Positions 40,815 through 48,920 of a DNA stretch of 53,625 nt are shown piece after piece (within the stretch, counting starts at the first letter, position 1; the number at the start of each line of letters is the position of its first letter). This DNA is from Syntrophorhabdaceae bacterium (lineage in GTDB: Bacteria; Desulfobacterota; Syntrophorhabdia; Syntrophorhabdales; Syntrophorhabdaceae), in assembly GCA_017992765.1 (NCBI GenBank), contig JAGOOA010000002.1, positions 1 to 53,625 on the forward strand, given 5' to 3'. Both the position numbers and the translations under genes were made by a program. The notes under the pieces are model-generated. The model was not told where the DNA came from. It searched no databases and saw only the letters and a program-made list of their open reading frames with translations.

Positions 40815-42662
40815 CTATACTTTCCGGTAGACAACCGCGCTCCATGGGTGCAGCGAAACAGGTGCGCCGCCGCTGCATGACCCTACCACCCGGCCCGCTG
40901 TCTCCGGGGCGGCGCCTCCCCACTCCGGAGAAGAAGAGTCGAGCATTTTCCTCCACGTGCCTTGTTTTAAACGGGGCGAGATAGATGCCGTCCCCCCGTG
41001 AAAATTATAAAAACAGACCACTTCATCGCCGCCGGCCGATCGATGCACGGAAAGGCATCTCTCTTTTGCAAACCCCTTTATCTCCATCGTTTTCTTTGAG
41101 ATATCTCTCAGGGGAGGGGTCGTCTTACGCATGCCTATCAGGTGCCTGTAAAACTCGTGTAGCATTCTGTGCGCCCCCTGCAGGCGAAGATCGATGTTCA
41201 ACGTCGAGGCAAGGAACGTGCTTTCTTCCTGAGGATCGGGAATAGGGCCATCCCATCCAAAGGAAGAAAATTCTTCCATCCTCCCCTTTTTTACCGCTTC
41301 GATGAGGGCCGCATCGGAGTGGTCCACAAAGTAATTGAACGGCGCCATTTCCCCATACTCTTCCCCCATAAATAAAAGTGGAATGAAAGGCGACAGGATC
41401 ACTGCGGCGGCGGCAAGCTTGAGCTTCTCCAGCGAATGTTCCTGGCTGAGCCTGTCTCCGCGTTTCCGGTTGCCGACCTGGTCATGGTTCTGAGAGAACA
41501 CGACAAACTGTTCCGCCGGCCTTCTCTTCGAGGAATTGCCGTGCCTGCGTTTTCTGTACGCGGAATACTGACCCGAATAAACAAACCCCTCGCGGTATGC
41601 CTTGATCAGGTGGGACAGCTTCCCAAAATCCTGATAATACCCGTCCGATTCCCCTGTAATGAGCGTGTGGAGGGCGTGATGGAAGTCATCGTTCCACTGC
41701 GCATCGACCCCGCAACCGCCTGCCCCGTGCGGATCGATCACCCGCACATCGTTGAGGTCGCTTTCGGCCATTACATATACCTTTCTCCCGAGTCCGGCAG
41801 CCTTAACGTGTACTGCCTGCGATAATTCTTTGAGGATATGGGTGGCGCTCAGGTCATATATGCCATGTATTGCGTCGATCCTGAGGGCATCGATATGGTA
41901 TCGCGAAACCCAGTGCAGGGCGTTGCTGACGAAGTAGTCCCGCACCCCGTCGCTATATGGGCCGTCAAAGTTTATCGCATCTCCCCATGGCGTCCTGTAC
42001 CGGTCAGTAAAATAAGGGCCGAAATCTCCAAGATAATTTCCCTCAGGCCCCAGGTGGTTATAGACTACATCGAGAACGACCGCGATGCCCGCCTTATGGC
42101 ATTCGTTGACCAAGAGCTTCATCCCGTCAGGCCCCCCGTAGGAATTTTGAGGAGCAAAAGGATATGCCCCGTCATATCCCCAGTTTCTTCCGCCGGGAAA
42201 TTGCGCAACAGGCATGACCTCTATCGCGGTAATGCCGAGATCCTTGAGGTAGGAAAGACGGGAAAGGATGGCCTCAAAGGTGCCGTCGCGGGTAAAGGTG
42301 CCGACGTGGAGCTCGTATAGCATGTAATCAGAGAGCGGTATGCCTTTCCAGCCGGCGTCCTCCCAGGCGAACGACCCGTGGTCAACCAACTGGGATGGGC
42401 CGTGTACTCCCTGCGGCTGAAAATTGGACGCCGGGTCGGGCCTGTCAATCGCGTTGTTGATCCTGTAATAATAGAGAGCTCCCGGGAACGTATTGTCGGC
42501 AATGCCTTTCCAGTATCCCCTTGCATCTTTTTCCATCGGCAGCAACCGTGCCGCGGAGTTCAGCATCACTACTGAAACTTCCTGCGCAAGGGGTGCCCAG
42601 ACGGCAAAGCTCCACTCGCCGCGTCCCCGGTAATAAGGGCCGATCGTGTCGCCCGCAATCAT
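40815..42662 (-). CDS. treZ: Malto-oligosyltrehalose trehalohydrolase
   Basis: 615 residues, normal for TreZ. N-terminal beta-sandwich (VRGRGEWSFAVWAPLAQEVSVVML-like), then the GH13 barrel: LYELHVGTFTRDGTFEAILSRL, VMPVAQFPGGRNWGYDGAYPFAPQNSYGGP, VVLDVVYNHLGPEGNYLGDFGPYF, DALRIDAIHGIYD and FSQNHDQVGNRKRGDR. It releases trehalose from the TreY product. It is followed 12 nt later by the GH57 gene; the coiled-coil gene lies 8 nt upstream. Confidence 0.95.
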   Translation of the reverse strand: MIAGDTIGPYYRGRGEWSFAVWAPLAQEVSVVMLNSAARLLPMEKDARGYWKGIADNTFPGALYYYRINNAIDRPDPASNFQPQGVHGPSQLVDHGSFAWEDAGWKGIPLSDYMLYELHVGTFTRDGTFEAILSRLSYLKDLGITAIEVMPVAQFPGGRNWGYDGAYPFAPQNSYGGPDGMKLLVNECHKAGIAVVLDVVYNHLGPEGNYLGDFGPYFTDRYRTPWGDAINFDGPYSDGVRDYFVSNALHWVSRYHIDALRIDAIHGIYDLSATHILKELSQAVHVKAAGLGRKVYVMAESDLNDVRVIDPHGAGGCGVDAQWNDDFHHALHTLITGESDGYYQDFGKLSHLIKAYREGFVYSGQYSAYRKRRHGNSSKRRPAEQFVVFSQNHDQVGNRKRGDRLSQEHSLEKLKLAAAAVILSPFIPLLFMGEEYGEMAPFNYFVDHSDAALIEAVKKGRMEEFSSFGWDGPIPDPQEESTFLASTLNIDLRLQGAHRMLHEFYRHLIGMRKTTPPLRDISKKTMEIKGFAKERCLSVHRSAGGDEVVCFYNFHGGTASISPRLKQGTWRKMLDSSSPEWGGAAPETAGRVVGSCSGGAPVSLHPWSAVVYRKV

Positions 42663-42670
42663 AATTTACT

Positions 42671-42964
42671 TCACTTAAATCTCGTTTTTACTTGGTCGAA
42701 CGTAACCTTCAGGTCGTCCAGCACCTTTTCTATGCCTGCGGCGACGTCTTCCCATGCGCCTTCGCCTTTTCCCTTCAGCTCCTCCAACCTTTTTGTCGCT
42801 GTTTCTTTCTTTTGATTCAGGTTCTCGATCTGCCTGGCATACTCAGTGCCGGCATCCGCTTTTGCCTTTTCCGCCTTTGCCATGAGCCCGTCGATCTGCG
42901 CGTTCCATTCTTTTAATTGCACGGCAAGCTTTTCAATGTATGCCTCCCTTTTCTCCTTGTCCAT
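42671..42964 (-). CDS. Small coiled-coil protein
   Basis: 97 residues from ATG 42964, chosen for its GAGGAGG ribosome-binding site 7 nt upstream; an upstream extension is hydrophobic and unsupported. The sequence is almost all heptad-like helix (EAYIEKLAVQLKEWNAQIDGLMAKAEKAKAD ... LEELKGKGEGAWEDVAAGIEKVLDDLKVTFDQV). Similar short coiled-coil proteins with a WEDVKAGIEKAWDDLK-like end are widespread and often stress related. The molecular function is unknown. It is the likely first gene of the treZ operon. Confidence 0.78.
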   Translation of the reverse strand: MDKEKREAYIEKLAVQLKEWNAQIDGLMAKAEKAKADAGTEYARQIENLNQKKETATKRLEELKGKGEGAWEDVAAGIEKVLDDLKVTFDQVKTRFK

Positions 42965-43083
42965 CTGCAACCTCCTCTTTATGTTATAAGTATACAATAT
43001 TATAGCATAAGAAAAAATATACTCCACCCCTCCAGACAATTCCCGGACGCCATTGCAAACGCTTTCAATGAGGGCCTGGGGTT

Positions 43084-43350
43084 CTATGATTTATATTTAG
43101 CAAGATCTTTGACAAGACCCACGATATATGGATCATATTCCTGCATCATAGCATCTTTGGCCCTGAGTGTTGCAGTGTACGAAGGTGCCTGATGGTCTTC
43201 GGCGGTCTGATCTTTTGAAAAAACGTTCGCGGAATGATCGAGCCCGCATTGCCCAACCAGGTGCTCTCTGAGATAGTGCAGGTTCAAAAGAAAACGGAGC
43301 CAGCCGAAAAGATCCTTTTTGTACAGCAGATATTTTTGGTGAAGCTTCAT
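43084..43350 (-). CDS. Hypothetical protein
   Basis: 88 residues from ATG 43350, which has GGGAGGTGTACAGC upstream. Basic and aromatic N-terminus (MKLHQKYLLYKKDLFGWLRFLLNLHYLREHLVG), polar middle, and a helical C-terminus (ATLRAKDAMMQEYDPYIVGLVKDLAKYK). I do not recognise the family. The good ribosome-binding site and gene-like composition make it likely real. It lies between the glgC pair and the coiled-coil gene. Confidence 0.6.
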   Translation of the reverse strand: MKLHQKYLLYKKDLFGWLRFLLNLHYLREHLVGQCGLDHSANVFSKDQTAEDHQAPSYTATLRAKDAMMQEYDPYIVGLVKDLAKYKS

Positions 43351-43417
43351 GCTGTACACCTCCCTTCCTTATTAGAAGTATAATGAAAAAATTGAAGATT
43401 TTCTGTTAAGCAGGCTA

Positions 43418-43673
43418 CAATCCGGATAATGGACTACCCCTATGCCCCCTCACCCTGACCCTCTCCCGCGAGGGGAGAGGGATACAGAAAAAAATAGAAT
43501 GATTACAGAGGCCCCTGACCCTCTCCCGCGAGGGGAGAGGGAATAATGTCACCCCGCGGCGGTTGGAGAGGGAATAGTGTCACCCCGCGGCGCGCTGGAG
43601 AAGGAATAGTGTCACCCCACGGCGAGGGGGAACACTGTCATCACGCAGCGAGGTGCGGGGCATTATCCGGATT
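43418..43673. repeat. Compound palindromic repeat block, family R3
   Basis: The block is bounded by AATCCGGATAAT (about 43420-43431) and ATTATCCGGATT (43662-43673), a perfect 12-nt inverted repeat. Inside are two copies of CCTGACCCTCTCCCGCGAGG followed by ggagaggga (about 43454 and 43514) and three copies of gaatagtgtcaccccgcggcg or close variants (about 43541-43624). No gene is seen in this 330-nt gap. Confidence 0.85.
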
Positions 43674-43684
43674 AAAAGGCGGTT

Positions 43685-44947
43685 TCAGGGTTTTTCGAGA
43701 GTAGATCCATCCCTGACGGACAGGTCATGGAAGTCGGCCTTTTCGACCATGGGATAGACGATACAGTTCGTGCCCATCTTTGTGCTATCGGGAATCTTTG
43801 CCCCTTTTCCTATGAGGGTTATGCCGGAATTAAGCTGTTCCGGGAATTCGGCATTTGCATGTTCCGGGTTGCCCGTACCGATGGAGCAATTTCTTCCAAT
43901 CGCTACGCGCTTATCGATGATGCATCTGCTGACCGATGTGCCCGACTTTATGACAGCATCGTGCATTATGATCGAATCGCTGATGAACGCCCCTTTTTCC
44001 ACGATCACGCCCGGGGAGAGCACGGAATGGCATACGCGGCCCCTGATAACACAGCCGGGCGAGACGGCCGAATCGGACACCTCCGCCTCATCATGAATGC
44101 GGATGGGCTGACGGTCGCTCGGCGGCCCCTCGGCGACAACATTGGTTTTTGTCCCCCATGCTTCAGGGTTGAGGTCCGATTTGGGATCCAGGAGGTCCAT
44201 GTTGGCATCCCAGTAAGCCTGGATAGTTCCTGCATCCTTCCAGTAACCTTTGAAGCTATATGCGTACACATTTTTTTCTTCCATGGCCTTGGGAATGATG
44301 TGGTGGCCGAAATCCTCTTCTTTTGTTCTTCTCAGCATCGTTACGAGGTAGTCCCTGTCAAAGACGTAGATGCCCATTGAGGCAAAGTTTGACCTTGCCT
44401 TTTTTGGTTTTTCTTCCCAATCGATGATCCTGTGCGCATTGTCAACGATGCCGATGCCGAAATTGTGCGTTTCTCTGCGAGGGACCTGGATCATGCCTAT
44501 CGTCACCTTTGCGCCGTGACTTCGATGGAACTCCACCAGCGGGCGATAGTCCATCGCGTAGACGTGATCGCCGGAGAGGACAAGAACGTCGGTGCAATTC
44601 CCGGCAGAAGTGATAAAATCAAGGTTCTGCCTCACGGCATCGGCGGTCCCCCGATACCAGTCCCAGTCCTTTTCACCTGTTTTGGGGGGCAGGATCTTTA
44701 TGCTCCTGGTGCGTCCCGACATATCCCATGAGGAGCCGTCGCCGATATGGTCCATCATGGAAAGGGGCTTGTACTGTGTCAGTACGGCAACCCTTGTAAG
44801 GCCCGAGTTCGCTATGTTGCTCAACGTAAAATCGATGATCCTGTACTGCCCTCCGAAGGGGACTGCCGGTTTTGCCCTGAGGCGCACCAGGATGTTCAAG
44901 CGGCTGCCGACGCCGCCGGCAAGCAGCATTGTAAGTGTTCTCCTCAT
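43685..44947 (-). CDS. glgC: Glucose-1-phosphate adenylyltransferase
   Basis: 420 residues. LAGGVGSRLNILVRLRAKPAVPFGGQYRIIDFTLSNIANSGL is the nucleotide-binding signature, with WYRGTADAVRQNL, VLVLSGDHVYAMDY (metal-binding Asp), GIGIVDNAHRIIDWEEKPK and a C-terminal left-handed beta-helix of hexapeptides. It makes ADP-glucose for glycogen synthesis. The gene overlaps the second GlgC-like gene by 4 nt, so the two proteins may form hetero-oligomers. Confidence 0.93.
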   Translation of the reverse strand: MRRTLTMLLAGGVGSRLNILVRLRAKPAVPFGGQYRIIDFTLSNIANSGLTRVAVLTQYKPLSMMDHIGDGSSWDMSGRTRSIKILPPKTGEKDWDWYRGTADAVRQNLDFITSAGNCTDVLVLSGDHVYAMDYRPLVEFHRSHGAKVTIGMIQVPRRETHNFGIGIVDNAHRIIDWEEKPKKARSNFASMGIYVFDRDYLVTMLRRTKEEDFGHHIIPKAMEEKNVYAYSFKGYWKDAGTIQAYWDANMDLLDPKSDLNPEAWGTKTNVVAEGPPSDRQPIRIHDEAEVSDSAVSPGCVIRGRVCHSVLSPGVIVEKGAFISDSIIMHDAVIKSGTSVSRCIIDKRVAIGRNCSIGTGNPEHANAEFPEQLNSGITLIGKGAKIPDSTKMGTNCIVYPMVEKADFHDLSVRDGSTLEKP

Positions 44948-46179
44948 TTGATGGTATCTCCCGGCCTATAGCGCCCCCCGGCGAAATGTGCAGGACCGAG
45001 GTTGGGGAATATTGTCACCCCCTGGGGCACTGTAATGTTTTCCGGTATGCGCGAGCCGCGCCCGATGATGCAGAGCCTGCCGTCGCCGGTGTCGCCCAGG
45101 GCAACGTTCTTTCCTGCGTGAACCTCATTGTCGGCGATGGCCTTCATGATCCTGGCGTTCTTCCCTATCTTCACGTCGAAGAAGAGTATCGAGTCCTCTA
45201 CCACCGCTCCGTCGTCGATCTCCACGCCGGGGAAAAGTATCGAGTTCGTCACCGTACCCTCTATGCGGCATCCTGCATAAAGGAGGGAATTCCTGATGAC
45301 GGCAGACCTGCCTATAAATGCGGGCTGCCTGTCCTGGATGTCGCGATGGGCAAGGTTTGTGACGACTGCCCAGTCATCTATGTTTAATTTCGGTCTGCTC
45401 CCCAGCAGGTCCATGTTTGTCTGCCAGTACTCCTGCGGTGTACGCGTATACCCCCAGTACCCGGAATGTTTGAAGCCGTAAACATTGCGATGCCTCAGCA
45501 AGGCAGGGATGATATCCCTGCCGAACTCATGAGAGTCCGTCCGTGCGTTTTCCTCGAGGGCTTCCACGAGAACCTCGGGCCTGAAGACATATATGGTGAG
45601 GGACGCCCAGTCAAAGGCAGGCCTATCTGGTTTTTCAACATACTGCAGCAGCCTTCCGCCGCGCGGCTCCTCGTCCCGGATCATGCCGAGGCCAAAACGG
45701 TGGGCTCCTTCGCGGGGGACCTTTGTGAATGCTACGGTAAGATCAGCATTTTTTTCACGATGAAATTCGATAATATTGCGGTAATCCATTTTGTAGACAT
45801 GGTCGCCCGATAGTATAAGGATGAGGTCGGGCTTATTAAGCCTTATGAAATCAAGATTCTGATATACCGCATCGGCAGTTCCCCGGTACCAGTCAGATGC
45901 GCCCTCTCTTTTGAATGGCGGCAGGACGGTCACAAAGCGTTTCCTCCCCACCATGTCCCACGGCGCTCCGTTCGCGATGTGCTCCATCAGATGAAACGGC
46001 CTGTATTGGGAAAATATCCCTACGCGCCCTATGCCGGAATGCATCAGGCTGCTCATGGGAAAATCAATGATGCGGTACAACCCGCCAAAAGGCAAGATGG
46101 ATTTCGGCCGGAAAAGGGTGAACACGCCCAGTTCATCCACCCTGCCGCCGGCCAGAATCAACGCAAGGACATCTTTCAC
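44944..46179 (-). CDS. GlgC-like nucleotidyltransferase paralogue (possible regulatory subunit)
   Basis: 411 residues, same architecture as GlgC. The nucleotide loop differs: LILAGGRVDELGVFTLFRPKSILPFGGLYRIIDF lacks the usual GxGxRL and has RPK for RAK. WYRGTADAVYQNLDF and LILSGDHVYKMDY are intact. The C-terminal beta-helix is complete. The pair arrangement recalls GlgC/GlgD, where one subunit is regulatory, but the catalytic Asp is retained, so activity cannot be excluded. Confidence 0.85.
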   Translation of the reverse strand: MKDVLALILAGGRVDELGVFTLFRPKSILPFGGLYRIIDFPMSSLMHSGIGRVGIFSQYRPFHLMEHIANGAPWDMVGRKRFVTVLPPFKREGASDWYRGTADAVYQNLDFIRLNKPDLILILSGDHVYKMDYRNIIEFHREKNADLTVAFTKVPREGAHRFGLGMIRDEEPRGGRLLQYVEKPDRPAFDWASLTIYVFRPEVLVEALEENARTDSHEFGRDIIPALLRHRNVYGFKHSGYWGYTRTPQEYWQTNMDLLGSRPKLNIDDWAVVTNLAHRDIQDRQPAFIGRSAVIRNSLLYAGCRIEGTVTNSILFPGVEIDDGAVVEDSILFFDVKIGKNARIMKAIADNEVHAGKNVALGDTGDGRLCIIGRGSRIPENITVPQGVTIFPNLGPAHFAGGRYRPGDTIK

Positions 46180-46223
46180 GACACAAAACCTCTCGATTGC
46201 CGGAGACTATTGGTTCAACACTT

Positions 46224-46418
46224 AACCCAGATTCTCCATTAGGATTAGCACAGTGTCAGGCTCTTCCCCGCAAACACCCTCATTTCGCTCCTGCGGCTCC
46301 ATTCGCTCGCGTTCGGCTTCGGAACTTTTGCTTCGCAAAAGACCGAGCTTCCTCGCCTCACGACGGTTTGCTATAGGAAAGCCCGACACTGTGCTAATGA
46401 CTTATCCGGGCTTAACAT
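46224..46418. repeat. Nested palindromic element, copy C
   Basis: The outer arms TTAGCACAGTGTCAGGCTCTTCC-like (from 46245) and the mirror ending GACACTGTGCTAA (46397) are nearly the same as in copy A. So are the outward extensions acccagattctccattagg and cttatccgggctt. The inner 103-nt core (46269-46371, inverted relative to copy B) matches copy B at 98 of 103 positions by eye. The rest of this 330-nt gap (46419-46509) shows no gene. Confidence 0.87.
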
Positions 46419-46509
46419 ATACAGCAGTTGATGCTGCTATTATTATACCACGTAAATAAGTTTTTTTTACATCGGCTTGATCCTTTATCGTTAAGGACCC
46501 GGGCCGGCG

Positions 46510-46962
46510 TCAGCGTATCCAGACGTAATCCCTGTGAATCCATCCGGTATCATTATCTCCGTCGATTATCTTGATCCACGGGCCTTTTCTCTTGATCATC
46601 CTTGCGGAATAATACTTCTCCATCGGCGTATCGAACCGTTTTTCATAATCTATCCCCGGCCCCTTCCTCACGTTCACTCCTTCGGTTTTTACAACAACGC
46701 AGCGATATTTGCTTGTTAAAAGATTCCTGTGTATCCAAAGGACCGTATCGTCAACATCCTTTACGGCATACCATTTGCCTGACAGGGACGCGCCGACCTT
46801 TTCAAGGGGCATATATCTATACACTGTCCAGCCCACCTCATAGGTTGTCCCGGGCCCTGTCCGGAGATTTGCTTTCGGTACCTTTACGCAGACGGCGCCA
46901 AGGGGACTGCTGCCCGCTATTGATAAGAAAAATACGGTAATGAGAATGAGGCGTGCCTTCAT
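46510..46962 (-). CDS. Secreted SH3-domain protein
   Basis: 150 residues from ATG 46962 (AAGGAGGAGACC upstream). The signal peptide MKARLILITVFFLSIAGSSPLGA is followed by two bacterial SH3 domains: VKVPKANLRTGPGTTYEVGWTVYRYMPLEKV with WYAVKDVDDTVLWIHRNLL, and CVVVKTEGVNVRKGPGIDYEKRF with WIKIIDGDNDTGWIHRDYV. Such proteins bind cell-wall peptides or glycans in the periplasm. No catalytic domain is attached. Confidence 0.88.
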   Translation of the reverse strand: MKARLILITVFFLSIAGSSPLGAVCVKVPKANLRTGPGTTYEVGWTVYRYMPLEKVGASLSGKWYAVKDVDDTVLWIHRNLLTSKYRCVVVKTEGVNVRKGPGIDYEKRFDTPMEKYYSARMIKRKGPWIKIIDGDNDTGWIHRDYVWIR

Positions 46963-47003
46963 GGTCTCCTCCTTGCACATTGTGCTGTATTATGCGGTGT
47001 GCT

Positions 47004-48215
47004 TCAGAATTCTATGATGCTTTTGCCCTTGTTCTCCATTATGTACCACGCGGAAAGGTAGTCCCGTATCTGTCTTGTGATAAGGAAGTTTTTCCTTATA
47101 AATTCCCTGGCTCTTTCCCCCATTGCATCGGCCATCTCGGGCGCATTGAGCAATTGCCTGATCCTGAAGGCGGCACCTTCTACGGAGTGTACAAGAAAAC
47201 CTGTAATGCCGTGGACTATCTGAAGGGGGATCCCTCCCACCGCTCCACCGATCACCGGCTTTCCTTTCCACATGGCCTCTGCCACGGTAAGGCCAAAGCC
47301 TTCCTTCAGGGATTTCTGAAGGACGACGAAGGCCATGCGCTGCAAAGCGTTGATGTCCCTATCGCTGAATGGCGGCAGGAGAAGTATGTGTATATCGGGA
47401 TCGTCGGCTGCAAACTCTTTCACCTCGTTCAGCACCGCTGTACCTTCAGGGTCATCCGTCGCCGGGCTCCCGGCAAGTACGAGGACGCAGTCATTGTATT
47501 TCTTTACCATCCTGTACGATTTTATAACGCCCAGCGGGTCTTTGAACCTGTCAAATCTCGACACCTGGAGCATGATAGGCCTGTCGGCGGGTATCCCCAA
47601 TCTTTTTGCGGTCTCGTTTATTTCATCATCGGAAAGCTCCCTGTTTTTTTCGCTGAGGGGGTCTATCGAAGGCGGAATGATGAACTCGTCGATGTTCATC
47701 GCCCGCGCAAACTTTGATACGGAAAATATTATCGCGTCATATTTCAACGCATATCGCCCGAGGGCGTTATATACATCCCTGAACGGGTTCGATATATCGA
47801 TGTGGCAGCGCCAGATCCAGACGCCCCTTTTCTTGAACTCCACAAGGGGGCCGGGCTGAGGATCGTGTATGATGACCGCGTCGGCGTCGAGATCGATGTT
47901 CGCTGCGTTTTGCCTGTTGATCTCGAAATGGTGCTGCCACATTGCGTCAGTGACAGTCTCCTTATTGCCCTGGAGGGCATTATGAACCTTTTTCGTCATC
48001 TCGAAAAATTGTTCATCGCCGCTGATCACTTCCCACCGCGCATCGATGCCAAGACCCTGGAGGATCGGGATCATCCTCTGCAGTATTTCCGCTACCCCGC
48101 CTCCTTCTCGCGTGGAGTTAACATGCAGGAAAGACCTTCCGCCGAGGACCCTGGCAAGTCTCTGGAGGAGCAGCAGGTCGCCCTTTGGCGAAATACCGTT
48201 ATACTGGTTGATCAT
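47004..48215 (-). CDS. treT: Trehalose synthase, GT4 type (TreT-like)
   Basis: 403 residues from ATG 48215, which overlaps the DUF5752 stop (ATGA). A longer open frame upstream is Gly/Arg-rich and overlaps that gene, so it is rejected. GT-B features: FLHVNSTREGGGVAEILQRMIPILQGLGI near the N-terminus, IIHDPQPGPLVEFKKRGVWIWRCHID, IPPSIDPLSEKNREL, LQVSRFDRFKDPLGVI and KEGFGLTVAEAMWKGKPVIGGAVGGIPLQI (EX7E). TreT joins NDP-glucose and glucose to trehalose; ADP-glucose from GlgC could be the donor. Confidence 0.9.
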   Translation of the reverse strand: MINQYNGISPKGDLLLLQRLARVLGGRSFLHVNSTREGGGVAEILQRMIPILQGLGIDARWEVISGDEQFFEMTKKVHNALQGNKETVTDAMWQHHFEINRQNAANIDLDADAVIIHDPQPGPLVEFKKRGVWIWRCHIDISNPFRDVYNALGRYALKYDAIIFSVSKFARAMNIDEFIIPPSIDPLSEKNRELSDDEINETAKRLGIPADRPIMLQVSRFDRFKDPLGVIKSYRMVKKYNDCVLVLAGSPATDDPEGTAVLNEVKEFAADDPDIHILLLPPFSDRDINALQRMAFVVLQKSLKEGFGLTVAEAMWKGKPVIGGAVGGIPLQIVHGITGFLVHSVEGAAFRIRQLLNAPEMADAMGERAREFIRKNFLITRQIRDYLSAWYIMENKGKSIIEF

Positions 48216-48889
48216 TCTTCCACCCCCATGACCTCTATGTCCCCTCGTAACTCCCTTTCTATTTGTTCCGAAATGTGTCCCCTTATGTCTTCCGTATTGT
48301 GCATAAACGGGTCGATCGCCCGGATCCTTTCCGCCAACCCCTTCTTGTCCAAAGATTCTTCTATCCACTTTGAAAAATCGTCTATGCCGCCGCCTACGCG
48401 CATTCTTGCCTCATAAAAATGGTAGTAGATGGAGCCTGCATCGACAAATTTTATCGCCATGAGAAATTCTGCGAGGTTTTTTACCCTTATCCCTATGGGG
48501 AAGATAAGCGTTATCGTTTCATTGAAATAAAATTCATCCCCGCGCATTGCCTCCCTGGGTTCCGGGAATCTTTCAATGTAGTTGCCTATGACAGACAGCA
48601 GCTCTTTCCGGAGGTCGCCGATGCTGTCGTATTCATAAGGGTCTATGTTGGACAATTGTTCTGCCAGGGATCTTTCCTCAAGGCTTTCACCTGCCCAATG
48701 GGCAAAATCATTGGTATATTCGAGGATGTGCTCCTTAAGGAAATACTGATAGGTATGGTGGAAGATGCTATCATCGGACACCTGGGCTATCAGATCTTTC
48801 AACGTGTGGAGGTTTCCTGCCTTTTTCCCCGTTGACTTTAGTATGCTTATGCACTGCTTAAATTCAAATCCTTCAATCATATTCCCCAA
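48212..48889 (-). CDS. DUF5752-family protein, internally duplicated
   Basis: 225 residues with two homologous halves. Residues about 25-100 (NLHTLKDLIAQVSDDSIFHHTYQYFL ... NDFAHWAGESLEERSLAEQLSNIDPYEYDSIGDLRKELL) align with about 135-220 (NLAEFLMAIKFVDAGSIYYHFYEARM ... DDFSKWIEESLDKKGLAERIRAIDPFMHNTEDIRGHISEQI). Proteins of this family are typically found with TreT-like genes. Function unknown; translational coupling to treT suggests a regulatory or partner role. ATG 48880 (MIEGFEF) is an alternative start. Confidence 0.82.
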   Translation of the reverse strand: MGNMIEGFEFKQCISILKSTGKKAGNLHTLKDLIAQVSDDSIFHHTYQYFLKEHILEYTNDFAHWAGESLEERSLAEQLSNIDPYEYDSIGDLRKELLSVIGNYIERFPEPREAMRGDEFYFNETITLIFPIGIRVKNLAEFLMAIKFVDAGSIYYHFYEARMRVGGGIDDFSKWIEESLDKKGLAERIRAIDPFMHNTEDIRGHISEQIERELRGDIEVMGVEE

Positions 48890-48920
48890 CCTCTTTCCTC
48901 CCTGGTTTAGATCGTCCTCT

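Noticed and set aside
43440-43640. Direct repeats considered as a CRISPR array
   Set aside because: Repeat lengths and spacings are irregular, the units are palindromic R3 elements, and no cas genes are present.
48216-48368. N-terminal extension of TreT by 51 residues
   Set aside because: It is Gly/Arg-rich, unlike the family, overlaps the DUF5752 gene, and the ATG at 48215 shows the expected ATGA coupling.
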